A stretch of DNA of 64,000 bases from Faecalicatena_A orotica (GCF_040545875.1 NZ_JBEPMR010000015.1), one strand, 5' to 3'. Positions 53,959 to 61,288 are shown, counted from the stretch's first letter. The notes: generated from the sequence alone by a model not told the origin. Numbers and translations: made by a program.

Positions 53959-53988
53959 TACTGTTTAAAACGTGCCGTGCACAGTAAC
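53959..53988. repeat. Short derivative of the structured intergenic element
   Basis: TACTGTT ends paired with ACAGTAAC around AAAACGTGCCGTGC. These are the outer ends and first hairpin arm of copy A (28711-28854) without the internal hairpins, so likely a deletion derivative. Confidence 0.55.
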
Positions 53989-54017
53989 TGGACAATAATT
54001 TAAAGGAAGAGATAAAT

Positions 54018-54281
54018 ATGAATTTTACTTATATACTGAGATGCAATGATGGAAGTCTGTATACCGGCTGGACAAATGACCTTGAAAAGCGGCTGGGTGA
54101 CCATAACGCAGGGAAGGGCGCTAAGTATACAAAGGGCAGGAGACCCGTGGAACTGGCCTATTATGAGATTTATGAGACAAAGGAAGAAGCAATGAAACGG
54201 GAATATGCAATCAAGCACCTTACCCGGGAGCAGAAGATGAATCTGCTCCATATGGGGAAAGGTAAGGATAAATGTGAATAA
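54018..54281 (+). CDS. GIY-YIG nuclease superfamily protein (YhbQ/YazA-like)
   Basis: 87 residues. The catalytic signature is YTYILRCNDGSLYTGWTNDLEKRLGDHNAGKGAKYTKGRRPVELAYYE, with the two Tyr (Y-I-L and Y-T-G forms), Arg in EKRLGDHN and Glu in KEEAMKREYAIK. Size and wording match the YhbQ/UPF0213 group of small stand-alone GIY-YIG proteins, whose in vivo role is still uncertain. Monocistronic with GGAAGAG 8 bases upstream. Confidence 0.9.
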   Translation: MNFTYILRCNDGSLYTGWTNDLEKRLGDHNAGKGAKYTKGRRPVELAYYEIYETKEEAMKREYAIKHLTREQKMNLLHMGKGKDKCE

Positions 54282-54356
54282 ATAAAAATATTAACCAATC
54301 ATACTTAAAACCATAAATATAAACTGCAGGCCGCTGTTTACAGATCTGCCTGCAAA

Positions 54357-55061
54357 TTAATTGCTTCTGTTCCGTACCTGTTGAATATAATCCTGAATAT
54401 CCTCTTTCTTCAAGTGAAATTTCTGGTGTAGTTTTTCACAGACGGTGGATTCTCCATACCCGTCTTCAAGCAGGATTTCAACAAAAAGCAGGATATCATT
54501 ACGGGTGACTTCTTTAGTGACTTTGTTGGTGACTTCTTTAGTGACTTTGTTAGTAACTTCTATGGTAACTTTATTTGTAACTTCTTCAGTAACCTCTTTA
54601 GTGATTTCTTTAGCAATTTCCTTAGTAGCCTTTTCCAGGTCCTCAGCCCATAATTCATGCAGTGCTTCGCACATTGATCTCGCCTCCTCCATTGCCGCGG
54701 GGTTAGCCCGCACTATTAAATCCATAGCAGCCTGATAGAGTCTGGAATCTTTATGCTTTTCATAGTCTTCAAACAGAACATTCAGATTCTGGTCAGGCTG
54801 TAAGTCTGTACGCAGACTGCCCAGCCATCGGTTCTCTTCCGGACTTTTATATTCGAAGATATTATGTCCCTTTAATAATCGGCCCATATTCTTTTTCAAC
54901 GGTTCAGAACCATTTTTTTTAATGACCAGTGCATCAATCCTCATGGGCATCTTGTTTAATTCCAACTCGGAAAGAAAAATAAGACGGTCAGCCTCCTCTC
55001 CAAAGTCAATCTGCATGGCGGCAATAAATGCCGGATGCCATTGCAGCCTTTTATCTGTCAT
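54357..55061 (-). CDS. Rpn-like PD-(D/E)XK family protein, internally deleted
   Basis: 234 residues from ATG 55061 (GGAGGTG 7 bases upstream). N-terminal: LQWHPAFIAAMQIDFGEEADRLIFLSELELNKMPMRIDALVIKK, with D in RIDALVIKK and then GHNIFEYKSPEE, the beginning of a PD-(D/E)XK fold (D, E-Y-K). Then it jumps directly to ENRWLGSLRTDLQ, which in full-length relatives lies about 80 residues further on; the intervening strand/helix region seems to be deleted in frame. The tail has a 12-bp repeat coding KEVT/NKVT (54505-54624) and a C-terminal helical end. It may no longer cut DNA. A minus-strand TATAAT lies just before the ribosome site. Confidence 0.6.
   Translation of the reverse strand: MTDKRLQWHPAFIAAMQIDFGEEADRLIFLSELELNKMPMRIDALVIKKNGSEPLKKNMGRLLKGHNIFEYKSPEENRWLGSLRTDLQPDQNLNVLFEDYEKHKDSRLYQAAMDLIVRANPAAMEEARSMCEALHELWAEDLEKATKEIAKEITKEVTEEVTNKVTIEVTNKVTKEVTNKVTKEVTRNDILLFVEILLEDGYGESTVCEKLHQKFHLKKEDIQDYIQQVRNRSN
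54505..54624 (-). repeat. 12-bp tandem repeat array within the Rpn-like gene
   Basis: About ten copies of a 12-bp unit of the form GTGACTTCTTTA / GTGACTTTGTTG (+ strand), coding alternating KEVT and NKVT on the minus strand. Coiled-coil-like stalk; prone to length change. Confidence 0.85.
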
Positions 55062-55127
55062 GTACTGCACCTCCATTATAGCATGTGAAATGTACGGAGT
55101 ATATCTGTTTGTGACTTAAAAATGTGC

Positions 55128-55201
55128 ATTACTGTTCGCTGATATGACTATTTCAGGTCATCTGGGAACAATAATCCACTGACAGTCCTGTAAACAATAA
55201 T
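55128..55201. repeat. Possible divergent copy of the structured intergenic element
   Basis: Inverted ends ATTACTGTT and AACAATAAT, with an internal ATGAC/GTCAT hairpin. On the minus strand it contains TACAGGACTGT, an 11-base match to copy B (59632-59766). Otherwise degraded. The rest of the 55062-55412 gap is AT-rich with no gene. Confidence 0.4.
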
Positions 55202-55412
55202 CTTTTTTATCTGTTGCAGCTTTATTCAATTGTGAAATACAAATCTGGATTTTTTGACGAAAGTCAGAAAATATAATATTCCGGAAATAAAGATTTGTAT
55301 GGTCAGAATACCATTTCGGAAAAACAATTTCAATGTGTTTATTGTTGAAAAATAGGGGTATATTGTTGATACTTTAGAAGTTAGATTTGTGGAAATGTAT
55401 ATTAGTTTATAA

Positions 55413-55454
55413 AAACGACCATGCATGAACAGAAATGTTCATGCATGGTCGTTT
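55413..55454 (-). terminator. Terminator of the rubrerythrin gene
   Basis: Perfect 19-bp arms (AAACGACCATGCATGAACA and its complement) with a 4-base loop and a T run on the minus strand. It lies about 36 bp past the rubrerythrin stop. Confidence 0.9.
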
Positions 55455-55489
55455 GTTATTTTGATCACGCCTAAAGATATGGCCCGTAT

Positions 55490-56026
55490 TTAGTAGTTTT
55501 CGGCTTTTCTTTCGAAGTAAGCACGTGGATGTGCACATACCGGACATACTTCAGGAGCTTCATCACCCTGGTAGATATATCCACAGTTTCCACATTTCCA
55601 TCCAAGAGGAGCTTCATCTTTGAATGTCTGTCCAGCACGGAAGTGGTCAAGAAGTCTCTGATAGCGTTTTTCATGAGAAGCTTCTACTTCTGCAACACCT
55701 CTGAATTTAGCAGCCAGTTCTGTGAAACCTTCTTCTTCAGCCTCTTTAGCCATGCGTGCATACATATCTGTCCACTCATAGTTCTCGCCTGCAGCAGCGT
55801 CTGCCAGGTTCTCTTCTGTATTACCGATTCCGTGGAATTCTTTGAACCACATTTTTGCGTGTTCTTTTTCCTGGTCAGCAGTCTCTAAGAAGATGTTTGA
55901 CATCTGTACATAGCCAGCTTTTCTTGCAGCGGATGCATAGTATGTATACTTATTGCGTGCCTGTGATTCTCCTGAGAATGCCTCCATAAGATTCTGTTCT
56001 GTTTTTGTTCCTGCGTACTTAGACAT
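55490..56026 (-). CDS. Rubrerythrin (peroxide-reducing diiron protein)
   Basis: 178 residues. The ferritin-like diiron domain supplies Glu/His ligands in EAFSGESQARNKYTYYASAARKAGY, ETADQEKEHAKMWF and VAEVEASHEKRYQRLLDHF. The C-terminal rubredoxin domain has two CxxC pairs, GWKCGNCGYIYQG and EVCPVCAHPRAYFE. It reduces H2O2 to water using rubredoxin/NADH-derived electrons in the cytoplasm, as in oxygen-exposed clostridia. It stands alone with a good ribosome site and terminator; a PerR-type regulator gene lies 1 kb away. Confidence 0.95.
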   Translation of the reverse strand: MSKYAGTKTEQNLMEAFSGESQARNKYTYYASAARKAGYVQMSNIFLETADQEKEHAKMWFKEFHGIGNTEENLADAAAGENYEWTDMYARMAKEAEEEGFTELAAKFRGVAEVEASHEKRYQRLLDHFRAGQTFKDEAPLGWKCGNCGYIYQGDEAPEVCPVCAHPRAYFERKAENY

Positions 56027-56190
56027 AGTGTAAATCCTCCTTTATTTTTTGGTGCTTCTGACGGCAGTGCCGCCGGTTCGTCCACGAGGCATTCCGTTTG
56101 GAATGACTACTTTATGGATAAGTTTATTATACCATTATGAACATATGTTTCAATAAAAATTAGATAAAATGTGGATAAATTTTCCATGTA

Positions 56191-56233
56191 AGAGTAAATG
56201 ACCTGCAAAGGAGGGGAAACTCCAATGCAGGTA
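56191..56233 (-). terminator. Terminator of the reverse rubrerythrin gene
   Basis: GTAAAT-ACCTGCA region pairs with TGCAGGT-TTTAC, and an inner GGAG/CTCC stem is present. It lies about 30 bp past the stop in the minus direction. The remaining region to 56027 holds the rubrerythrin promoter area and one DnaA-box-like TGTGGATAA (56170-56178). Confidence 0.65.
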
Positions 56234-56260
56234 TTTACATATGAATCCTATTATTTTGGA

Positions 56261-56803
56261 TTAGCCGAAGTATCTCTTTAACAGACCCTCGAATGCTTTT
56301 CCGTGGCGTGCTTCATCTCTTGCCATCTCGTGTACTGTATCATGGATTGCATCCAGGTTAGCAGCTTTTGCACGTTTTGCAAGGTCAAACTTACCAGCTG
56401 TAGCTCCGTTCTCAGCATCAACTCTCATCTCCAGGTTCTTCTTAGTGCTGTCTGTAACAACTTCACCTAATAACTCAGCAAATTTAGAAGCATGTTCTGC
56501 CTCTTCGTAAGCAGCTTTTTCCCAGTACAGGCCGATCTCAGGATATCCTTCTCTATGAGCAACTCTTGCCATTGCAAGATACATACCTACTTCTGAGCAT
56601 TCTCCTTCAAAGTTAGCTCTTAAATCAGCGATGATGTCTTCGCTTACGCCCTGAGCAACGCCTACAACATGCTCTGCAGCCCATTCTCTTTCACCTGTCT
56701 GCTCTTTGAACTTCTCAGCTGGTGCTTTACAGATTGGACATTCTGCCGGTGCTGCGTCTCCCTCGTGAACATAACCACATACTGTACATACAAATTTTTT
56801 CAT
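56261..56803 (-). CDS. Reverse rubrerythrin (rubredoxin domain first)
   Basis: 180 residues with the rubredoxin domain at the N-terminus (VCTVCGYVHEGDAAPAECPICKAPAEKF) and the diiron domain after it (LRANFEGECSEVGMYLAMARVAHREG, EKAAYEEAEHASKFAELLGE, DAIHDTVHEMARDEARHGKAFEGLL). This reversed order defines the revRbr group, a NADH-linked peroxidase/oxidase induced by oxygen in Clostridium. Its promoter region carries a 34-bp palindrome at 56884-56917. Confidence 0.95.
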   Translation of the reverse strand: MKKFVCTVCGYVHEGDAAPAECPICKAPAEKFKEQTGEREWAAEHVVGVAQGVSEDIIADLRANFEGECSEVGMYLAMARVAHREGYPEIGLYWEKAAYEEAEHASKFAELLGEVVTDSTKKNLEMRVDAENGATAGKFDLAKRAKAANLDAIHDTVHEMARDEARHGKAFEGLLKRYFG

Positions 56804-56883
56804 AATTTAAATCTCCTTTTCTTTTTATATAATTTTTTATTTTGCTTAGCCGATAGACCAGTAAGGTCCGGCAATAATTTATT

Positions 56884-56917
56884 TTAATATAGGAAGTAAT
56901 CTTACTTCCTATATTAA
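56884..56917. repeat. 34-bp palindrome between perR and reverse rubrerythrin genes
   Basis: Perfect 16-bp arms TTAATATAGGAAGTAA and its complement with only TC in the centre. It may be an operator for the reverse rubrerythrin gene or the terminator of perR; the short centre favours a protein site, but the stem would also fold in RNA. Confidence 0.7.
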
Positions 56918-56996
56918 TCACATGGTAAATTTGAAAATCTCTCATACAGTCTGGCTGCATGGATTGTGTGGAACGTGTTATAAAGGGGTTCCTTCC

Positions 56997-57392
56997 TTAT
57001 GACTTTTGGATGCAGTCACCGCATTTTCCGTAAAAAATTGTGGTACTGGATTCTATAATACCGTCGAAGTTTTCGGCAGCTGCTTTATTGACCTGTTCGA
57101 TATTCTTCATATCCAGGTCCAGATCCAGAACCTTTCTGCAGCTGGTGCAGAAAAAATGATTGTGCGGCTGGATATTTCCATCAAATCTATCTCCGCCGTC
57201 GGGGGCCGGAATCTTAATCGCTTCTCCAATGTCAGTCAGCAGGTTTAAATTCCGGTATACGGTACCAAGGCTGATGTTCGGAAACTCTTTCTTCACATGC
57301 AGGTAAACCGTATCGGCAGTGGGATGTTCTTTCGTCATCGCCAGATAACTTTTGATGCATTCTCGTTGCCGACTATACTTCAAAGCTGCCAA
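56997..57392 (-). CDS. perR: Fur-family regulator, PerR-like
   Basis: 131 residues from a TTG start at 57392, supported by AAAGGAGG 6-7 bases upstream; the frame could extend to 57458, but that stretch (MYYILTTVTITIIT) is unlike the family. The winged-helix has HPTADTVYLHVKKEFPNISLGTVYRNLNLL. The zinc site uses CTSC and CGDC; HNHFFC and the acidic/His ligands match the Fur fold. A Fur versus PerR decision cannot be made from motif alone, but the two rubrerythrin genes beside it favour PerR, the peroxide-sensing repressor. Confidence 0.82.
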   Translation of the reverse strand: MAALKYSRQRECIKSYLAMTKEHPTADTVYLHVKKEFPNISLGTVYRNLNLLTDIGEAIKIPAPDGGDRFDGNIQPHNHFFCTSCRKVLDLDLDMKNIEQVNKAAAENFDGIIESSTTIFYGKCGDCIQKS

Positions 57393-57419
57393 TGTAAACC
57401 TCCTTTCAATCTGTAAAGT

Positions 57420-57450
57420 AATAATAGTAATTGTTACTGTAGTTAGAATA
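57420..57450. promoter_or_regulatory. Candidate PerR/Fur operator upstream of perR
   Basis: AT-rich palindromic run including AGTAA-TTG-TTACT (57427-57439), next to TTAGAATATAATAC. It lies just upstream of the perR ribosome site; autoregulation is inferred. Confidence 0.4.
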
Positions 57451-57742
57451 TAATACATAATTACACAAATGTCAATACTATTTTAAAAAAAAGTGAATTT
57501 TTTTTCGTCGGTAAACAAAGGCCTTAGAAAATGGATATTCCTATATTTCTATTATAGAAGCTTTCAGACATATATGGATGAAGATTTTGTGAAAATTAAA
57601 AGTTTATAAATATCTATATAGAAAGAATAGAACTGATAAAATGTTACAAAATAATTAACAAATTGGTTGATAAAACTTTTTTAAATAATGGAATATAAAG
57701 GAAACTGTCGAACTATGTAGCATGAAAACGCTTGAAAATATG

Positions 57743-57771
57743 TTGACACATCGGAAATAGGTTGCTATAAT
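57743..57771 (+). promoter_or_regulatory. sigma-A promoter of the NlpC/P60 gene
   Basis: TTGACA (57743-57748), 17-base spacer, TATAAT (57766-57771): perfect consensus. It gives a leader of about 135 nt before the ATG at 57914. A partial cre-like TGAAAACGCTT is at 57723. Confidence 0.9.
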
Positions 57772-57833
57772 AACATCGTAACAAAAGTTAACAATTATGT
57801 AACATTTAGAACTTCCTACAAAAGATAAAGACA

Positions 57834-57907
57834 CTTGAACCCAGGGGAATCAATTCATTACCCCACGGGTAGATTTGCAGCAAAGCTGCAAGAAAGGCTT
57901 AAGGAGG
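57834..57907 (+). ncRNA. Compact structured leader of the NlpC/P60 gene (c-di-AMP-riboswitch-like in part)
   Basis: Pairings: CTTGA (57834-57838) with TTAAG (57899-57903); ACCC with GGGT (57839-57842 / 57867-57870); GGGG with CCCC (57844-57847 / 57861-57864); TTGCAGC-AAA-GCTGCAA (57875-57891). TTAAG runs into the AAGGAGG ribosome site, so closing the first stem would hide it. The strings GGGGAA(T/C)C and GGGTAGATTTGCAGCAAAGC resemble part of the ydaO/yuaA riboswitch, but the distal part of that motif is missing. Possible shorter variant or a different RNA. Confidence 0.5.
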
Positions 57908-57913
57908 TTTTAT

Positions 57914-59020
57914 ATGAAAGCAGCACGTATGAAGCAGAAATTGATTCTTTCTGCTTTAGCAGGAGCGATTGTGGTTCCGGGGAGTGTAATTACGGTTAAG
58001 GCCGCGGACAGCAGTGAAGAAAATGTTCCGGTCATTCCGGTTGCAGGAATCGAATCGATAGTAAAAGAAAGCTACCAGACAAATGTAAAGGAGAACATTA
58101 ATCTTTATCTGGTACAAAATAGCGAGGGTGAGTATTTAAATATGGCATTTTCTAATGTGAGTGACTATGCTTACATTAGAAGTGCCCCGGATGAAGCAAG
58201 TGACTGGGTCGGCAAGCTGTATCAGAATTCAGCGGCCGAGGTACTTGAATATAATGAAGGCTGGACAAAGATCAGGTCCGGTTCGGTAGAAGGCTATGTG
58301 CCTGCCGACTGTCTGCTGACAGGGAGCAGCGCCGAGGCACATGCCACAGAATATGAACAGAACCAGGCAACAGTGAATGCCGATCTTCTGAATGTCAGGG
58401 ACGGGCAGGGAACCGATGCCGGAATACTGACCCAGATTACGGCGGGTCAGCAGTATGAAGTAACAGGTGAAGCTGTTAACGGATGGTATCCTGTAAAAGT
58501 AGGAGAAACAAATGGATGGGTATGTGGTGACTATATAGATGTACAGAAACAGTATGCATATGCTGAATCCAAGGAGGAAGAGGAACAGCGCATCGCACGC
58601 GAAGAAGCTGCAAAGCAGGCCGAGGAGGCCCGCAGACAACAGGAAGCCCTGGAGGCGGCTGCGATCAAGGATCAGGCGGCCGGTGGACAGGCAGTCATTG
58701 ATTATGCGTGCCAGTTTATAGGAAACCCCTATGTATGGGGCGGAACAAGCCTCACAGAGGGCGCTGACTGTTCCGGATTCGTACAATCCGTATATGCAAA
58801 CTTTGGAATCAGCCTGCCGCGGACAACATGGGATATGGAATCTGTAGGGACGGCAGTTAATTATGAGGATGCAATTCCAGGCGATATTGTCTTATATGAT
58901 GGTCATGTGGGCCTGTATATGGGAGATGGTAACATCGTCAACGCAATGAACGAGTCAGACGGCATCGGAATATGCAGCGCAACTTATGCACCGATCATAA
59001 CGGTGAGGAGAGTATTATAA
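57914..59020 (+). CDS. SH3-domain NlpC/P60 cell-wall hydrolase
   Basis: 368 residues from ATG 57914 (AAGGAGG 6 bases upstream). N-terminal signal peptide (LILSALAGAIVVPGSVITVKAAD). Two bacterial SH3 repeats: YAYIRSAPDEASDWVGKLYQNSAAEVLEYNEGWTKIRSG and DLLNVRDGQGTDAGILTQITAGQQYEVTGEAVNGWYPVK. A charged coiled-coil (KEEEEQRIAREEAAKQAEEARRQQEALEAA) leads to the NlpC/P60 domain with catalytic Cys in GADCSGFVQ, His in YDGHVGLYMG, and a final polar residue. It is a secreted endopeptidase cutting peptidoglycan stem peptides. Control by the leader RNA is likely. Confidence 0.93.
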   Translation: MKAARMKQKLILSALAGAIVVPGSVITVKAADSSEENVPVIPVAGIESIVKESYQTNVKENINLYLVQNSEGEYLNMAFSNVSDYAYIRSAPDEASDWVGKLYQNSAAEVLEYNEGWTKIRSGSVEGYVPADCLLTGSSAEAHATEYEQNQATVNADLLNVRDGQGTDAGILTQITAGQQYEVTGEAVNGWYPVKVGETNGWVCGDYIDVQKQYAYAESKEEEEQRIAREEAAKQAEEARRQQEALEAAAIKDQAAGGQAVIDYACQFIGNPYVWGGTSLTEGADCSGFVQSVYANFGISLPRTTWDMESVGTAVNYEDAIPGDIVLYDGHVGLYMGDGNIVNAMNESDGIGICSATYAPIITVRRVL

Positions 59021-59033
59021 TATAGATTATGAA

Positions 59034-59077
59034 GGCACAGTATTGGGGAGAAATCAGGAAACTGATAATACTGTGCC
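59034..59077 (+). terminator. First hairpin after the NlpC/P60 gene
   Basis: GGCACAGTATT pairs with AATACTGTGCC around a 22-base loop. No clear T run follows; a stronger terminator comes next. Confidence 0.65.
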
Positions 59078-59097
59078 GGACAAATAGAATAATGAAA

Positions 59098-59136
59098 GCT
59101 GCACTGAAAAAAATATTTTTCTGGTGCGGCTTTTTT
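59098..59136 (+). terminator. Terminator after the NlpC/P60 gene
   Basis: GCTGCAC pairs with GTGCGGC (one wobble), extended by GAAAAA/TTTTTC, followed by TTTTTT. Confidence 0.85.
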
Positions 59137-59631
59137 AGTGTATTCTTCCACTTTGGATAAGAAGATACATAGTTCGACAAAAATAATTTGGCAAGCAAAT
59201 GTATTTGTTCAGACATTATGGAAAGATATAGGAAAAAAGCTCGGATTTTGCAGGAAATGTGAAAAGGATGGCATAGACAAAGTGCACAAAAATGTAAAAT
59301 AATGTCGAAAGTGTGGAAAAAGAAGTTTTCAACTTATCCACACTAAATTCCAAAAAAAACGTGGAAAAATATAGTTTTTAGCAAAGTTATCCACATTATC
59401 CACACAAAAACATGTGTTTTATGTGGATTACTTTTCTAAAAAAAAGAACGGACGTTTTGTTCAGTTATTATGAAATTAATTTTTTGTCGAAAAAAATCAG
59501 CAAAATGATTGACTTTTGAGTAGTCAAAAATTGAAAATAATTGTGCGAACAATTCAGAAAATTGTCTCGAGATGTATCTGATTTCTGCTTAGGTTTTATG
59601 ACTTTAGATCAGATGTATTATAAGATATTAT
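59137..59631. other. Gene-free AT-rich region with DnaA boxes
   Basis: No supported coding frame in about 500 bases. It holds the DnaA-box cluster annotated at 59312-59428. Long A/T runs (AAAAAAAGAACGG, AATTTTTTGTCGAAAAAAATC) flank it on the right. Inverted AATTGT/ACAATT pieces are near 59540. Confidence 0.75.
59312..59428. promoter_or_regulatory. DnaA-box cluster (three perfect, two near-perfect)
   Basis: TTATCCACA at 59334-59342, 59387-59395 and 59396-59404 (+ strand, the last two abutting). Near-matches on the minus strand: TTTTCCACA (59320-59312) and TAATCCACA (59428-59420). More single boxes occur at 60147-60155 and 56178-56170. The cluster does not lie beside dnaA in this window. Confidence 0.85.
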
Positions 59632-59766
59632 GTAACTGTTCAGTACAGGACTGTGCATTTACTGCACAGTCCGTACGAAAACGTAGAACAGCCAGAAGCA
59701 AGCCCCATCGCCAAAGACGATTTTCATGGGCTTGCGGTGTAACTGTTCATGGTTCTGAACAGTTAC
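59632..59766. repeat. Structured intergenic element, copy B
   Basis: Perfect 12-bp inverted ends GTAACTGTTCAG and CTGAACAGTTAC. Internal hairpins: GGACTGTGCA/TGCACAGTCC (59648-59672), GCAAGCCC/GGGCTTGC (59698-59735) and TAACTGTTCA/TGAACAGTTA (59740-59765). The hairpin order and the TCGCCAAAGACGATTTTCA core parallel copy A at 28711-28854. The 4 bases TTAT flank both ends, possibly a target duplication or chance. Confidence 0.82.
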
Positions 59767-59872
59767 TTATATTTTAGACATTAATATACAATAAATTTGC
59801 ATTTTAGACGGTTGATTATTTAAAAAATAGGGACTATAATAAAAAGCACTAATAATGTAAGGAGGAAAAGAA

Positions 59873-60082
59873 ATGTCCAAAATTTCTAAAGATACGACAA
59901 TCGGAGAATTATTACAGATTTATCCGGACGCAGCACCTATTTTAATGGAGATTGGCATGCATTGCCTTGGATGCCCGTCTGCACAGATGGAGTCTCTTGC
60001 AGAGGCGGCTATGGTGCATGGTCTTGATTCCGACCTGCTTGTAGAAAAGATCAACGCTTCTATGAATGCAGCCGGTGTATAA
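59873..60082 (+). CDS. DUF1858 domain protein (hybrid-cluster-associated disulfide protein)
   Basis: 69 residues, whole protein is the DUF1858 domain: ISKDTTIGELLQIYPDAAPILMEIGMHCLGCPSAQMESLAEAAMVHGLDSD. The CxxC motif in HCLGCP may be redox-active or bind metal. The ScdA N-terminal domain is related. Common in anaerobes; role in redox or iron-sulfur handling suspected, not proven. A strong ribosome site (GGAGGA) precedes it; a bidirectional terminator follows. Confidence 0.88.
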   Translation: MSKISKDTTIGELLQIYPDAAPILMEIGMHCLGCPSAQMESLAEAAMVHGLDSDLLVEKINASMNAAGV

Positions 60083-60083
60083 T

Positions 60084-60119
60084 AGTTACTGCTTACAGGC
60101 GTGCCAGTGAACCGTAACG
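60084..60119. repeat. Possible remnant of the structured intergenic element
   Basis: GTTACTG at the left and CCGTAAC at the right with GCGTGCC inside, as in copies A and the derivative at 53959. Short and imperfect. Confidence 0.35.
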
Positions 60120-60156
60120 TATCATAAAATATGACCGCATGTGGCGTTATCCACAT

Positions 60157-60193
60157 AAAAATCCCCGGGAGGTTATGCCTTCCGGGGATTTTT
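60157..60193. terminator. Bidirectional terminator between the DUF1858 gene and mecA
   Basis: AAAAATCCCCGG pairs with CCGGGGATTTTT. A perfect DnaA-box sequence, TTATCCACA (60147-60155), lies just left of the stem. Confidence 0.88.
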
Positions 60194-60208
60194 ATAAAAC
60201 TGTTTACC

Positions 60209-60931
60209 TTATACAGAAGCAAGCTTCTGCACAGCATTTGCGGAAATCATGATATCGCAGTGCTCCTCAAGAAATGCAAGGGTTGCACCGGAAGCTTTTT
60301 CCAGAGATCCATATTCGGAAAGCATATTACATATCTTATTGAACTCCTTGTTGGAATGGCCTGACTGTGTCAGGGCCAGGATATATAATTCATTCTCCGT
60401 ATCATGGTAAAGTGTATTGGAGCCGTGGTATACAGGTCCAAGAAGATGGGCGACCTGGATCACACGATCCATGCTGTCAAAAGAGAACAGGCGCACATTA
60501 AACGGCGCAGGCGCGTCGGCAACAGTGGATGATGCATCCTTTGTGTCAGCGGCAGCCTCCTTTACCTTGTTAAGCAAATTCAGGAATTCCTCTGCCCCTT
60601 CCAGCTTCTCCAGAGTCTCAGGTACGACGGAGTCTGCCTCCCCCAGTGGTGTAAACTTGGAAAACCTGGTATCTAATTCTTCAGGATCTTCTACCTTTGT
60701 GATGATTAAAACGATAGAATCCGCTGAAGCAGGAATTGCTTCTATCATCAAAGGGATGTCTTCTGCCTCAAAGCCAAAGTCGAAAGACGCCTGCTGCATC
60801 ATATCTCTAAAAAGAGATTTAGCTTTTTCCGTGCCGTAGGCAAGCTCGCTTAATTTCAGGTGGCGCGCTGCCAGATCGGCACGTGTCAGTGTACAGCGAA
60901 TCTGATTGTCGTTCAGTTTTTCGATTTTCAT
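60209..60931 (-). CDS. mecA: Adaptor protein MecA
   Basis: 240 residues. The N-terminal substrate-binding part (MKIEKLNDNQIRCTLTRADLAARHLKLSELAYGTEKAKSLFRDMMQQASFDFGFE) and the C-terminal ClpC-binding alpha/beta domain (FSFDSMDRVIQVAHLLGPVYHGSNTLYHDTENELYILALTQSG) fit MecA. A polar, Glu/Ala/Asp/Thr-rich linker lies between (about 115-150). It delivers substrates to the ClpCP protease; in Bacillus it controls competence (ComK). Cytoplasmic, single gene. Confidence 0.9.
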   Translation of the reverse strand: MKIEKLNDNQIRCTLTRADLAARHLKLSELAYGTEKAKSLFRDMMQQASFDFGFEAEDIPLMIEAIPASADSIVLIITKVEDPEELDTRFSKFTPLGEADSVVPETLEKLEGAEEFLNLLNKVKEAAADTKDASSTVADAPAPFNVRLFSFDSMDRVIQVAHLLGPVYHGSNTLYHDTENELYILALTQSGHSNKEFNKICNMLSEYGSLEKASGATLAFLEEHCDIMISANAVQKLASV

Positions 60932-61288
60932 ATAATCACATCCTCACGAATTGTAATATCAAAAAAATATATATCTTCTCACTATTAGTATAAACAAAAA
61001 CAAAAAATATGTAAAGGAATTTAGAAAGAGTTTATAAAAAAATGCAGTTAAAAAATTTGTATTAAAAATATGAAAAAAGATATTGACATTATCGTTAATA
61101 TGAACGATAATACAAATATAAGAAAAAGAGAGCGGAAATAAGTTTAAATACGAAAAATATCACAAAAATATAGAAAGAAACAAAATGAATATACGCGTTA
61201 TTAATAAAAAAATAGCGGATTTAAAAGAAGCAATCTAGGAACGATAATATAATAATCATATAAATTTAATTAGAGAGGAGGAAAAAGT
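60932..61288. other. Non-coding regulatory region upstream of the third sugar ABC operon
   Basis: Very AT-rich, no gene. It holds the promoter/operator at 61083-61111 and a repeat of the half-site AACGATAAT at 61240-61248, before the ribosome site AGAGGAGG at 61273. Confidence 0.7.
61083..61111 (+). promoter_or_regulatory. Promoter with embedded palindromic operator
   Basis: TTGACA (61083-61088), 17-base spacer, GATAAT (61106-61111). The spacer and -10 form ATTATCGTT-AATATG-AACGATAAT, a perfect 9-bp inverted repeat (61088-61111), suiting repression by a LacI- or GntR-type protein. Confidence 0.75.

Noticed and set aside
57720..57735. cre-like TGAAAACGCTTGAA
   Set aside because: Lacks two consensus positions of the 3' half; not called as a CcpA site.
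59312..59428. Call as the main oriC
   Set aside because: No dnaA or dnaN nearby, and yidC-jag-mnm order places the usual origin to the left of the window.
59628..59770. TTAT target-site duplication around copy B
   Set aside because: Four AT bases match easily by chance; copy A shows no duplication.
59541..59777. 78-codon frame on the + strand
   Set aside because: It covers structured element copy B; Cys/Arg-rich composition and no ribosome site.
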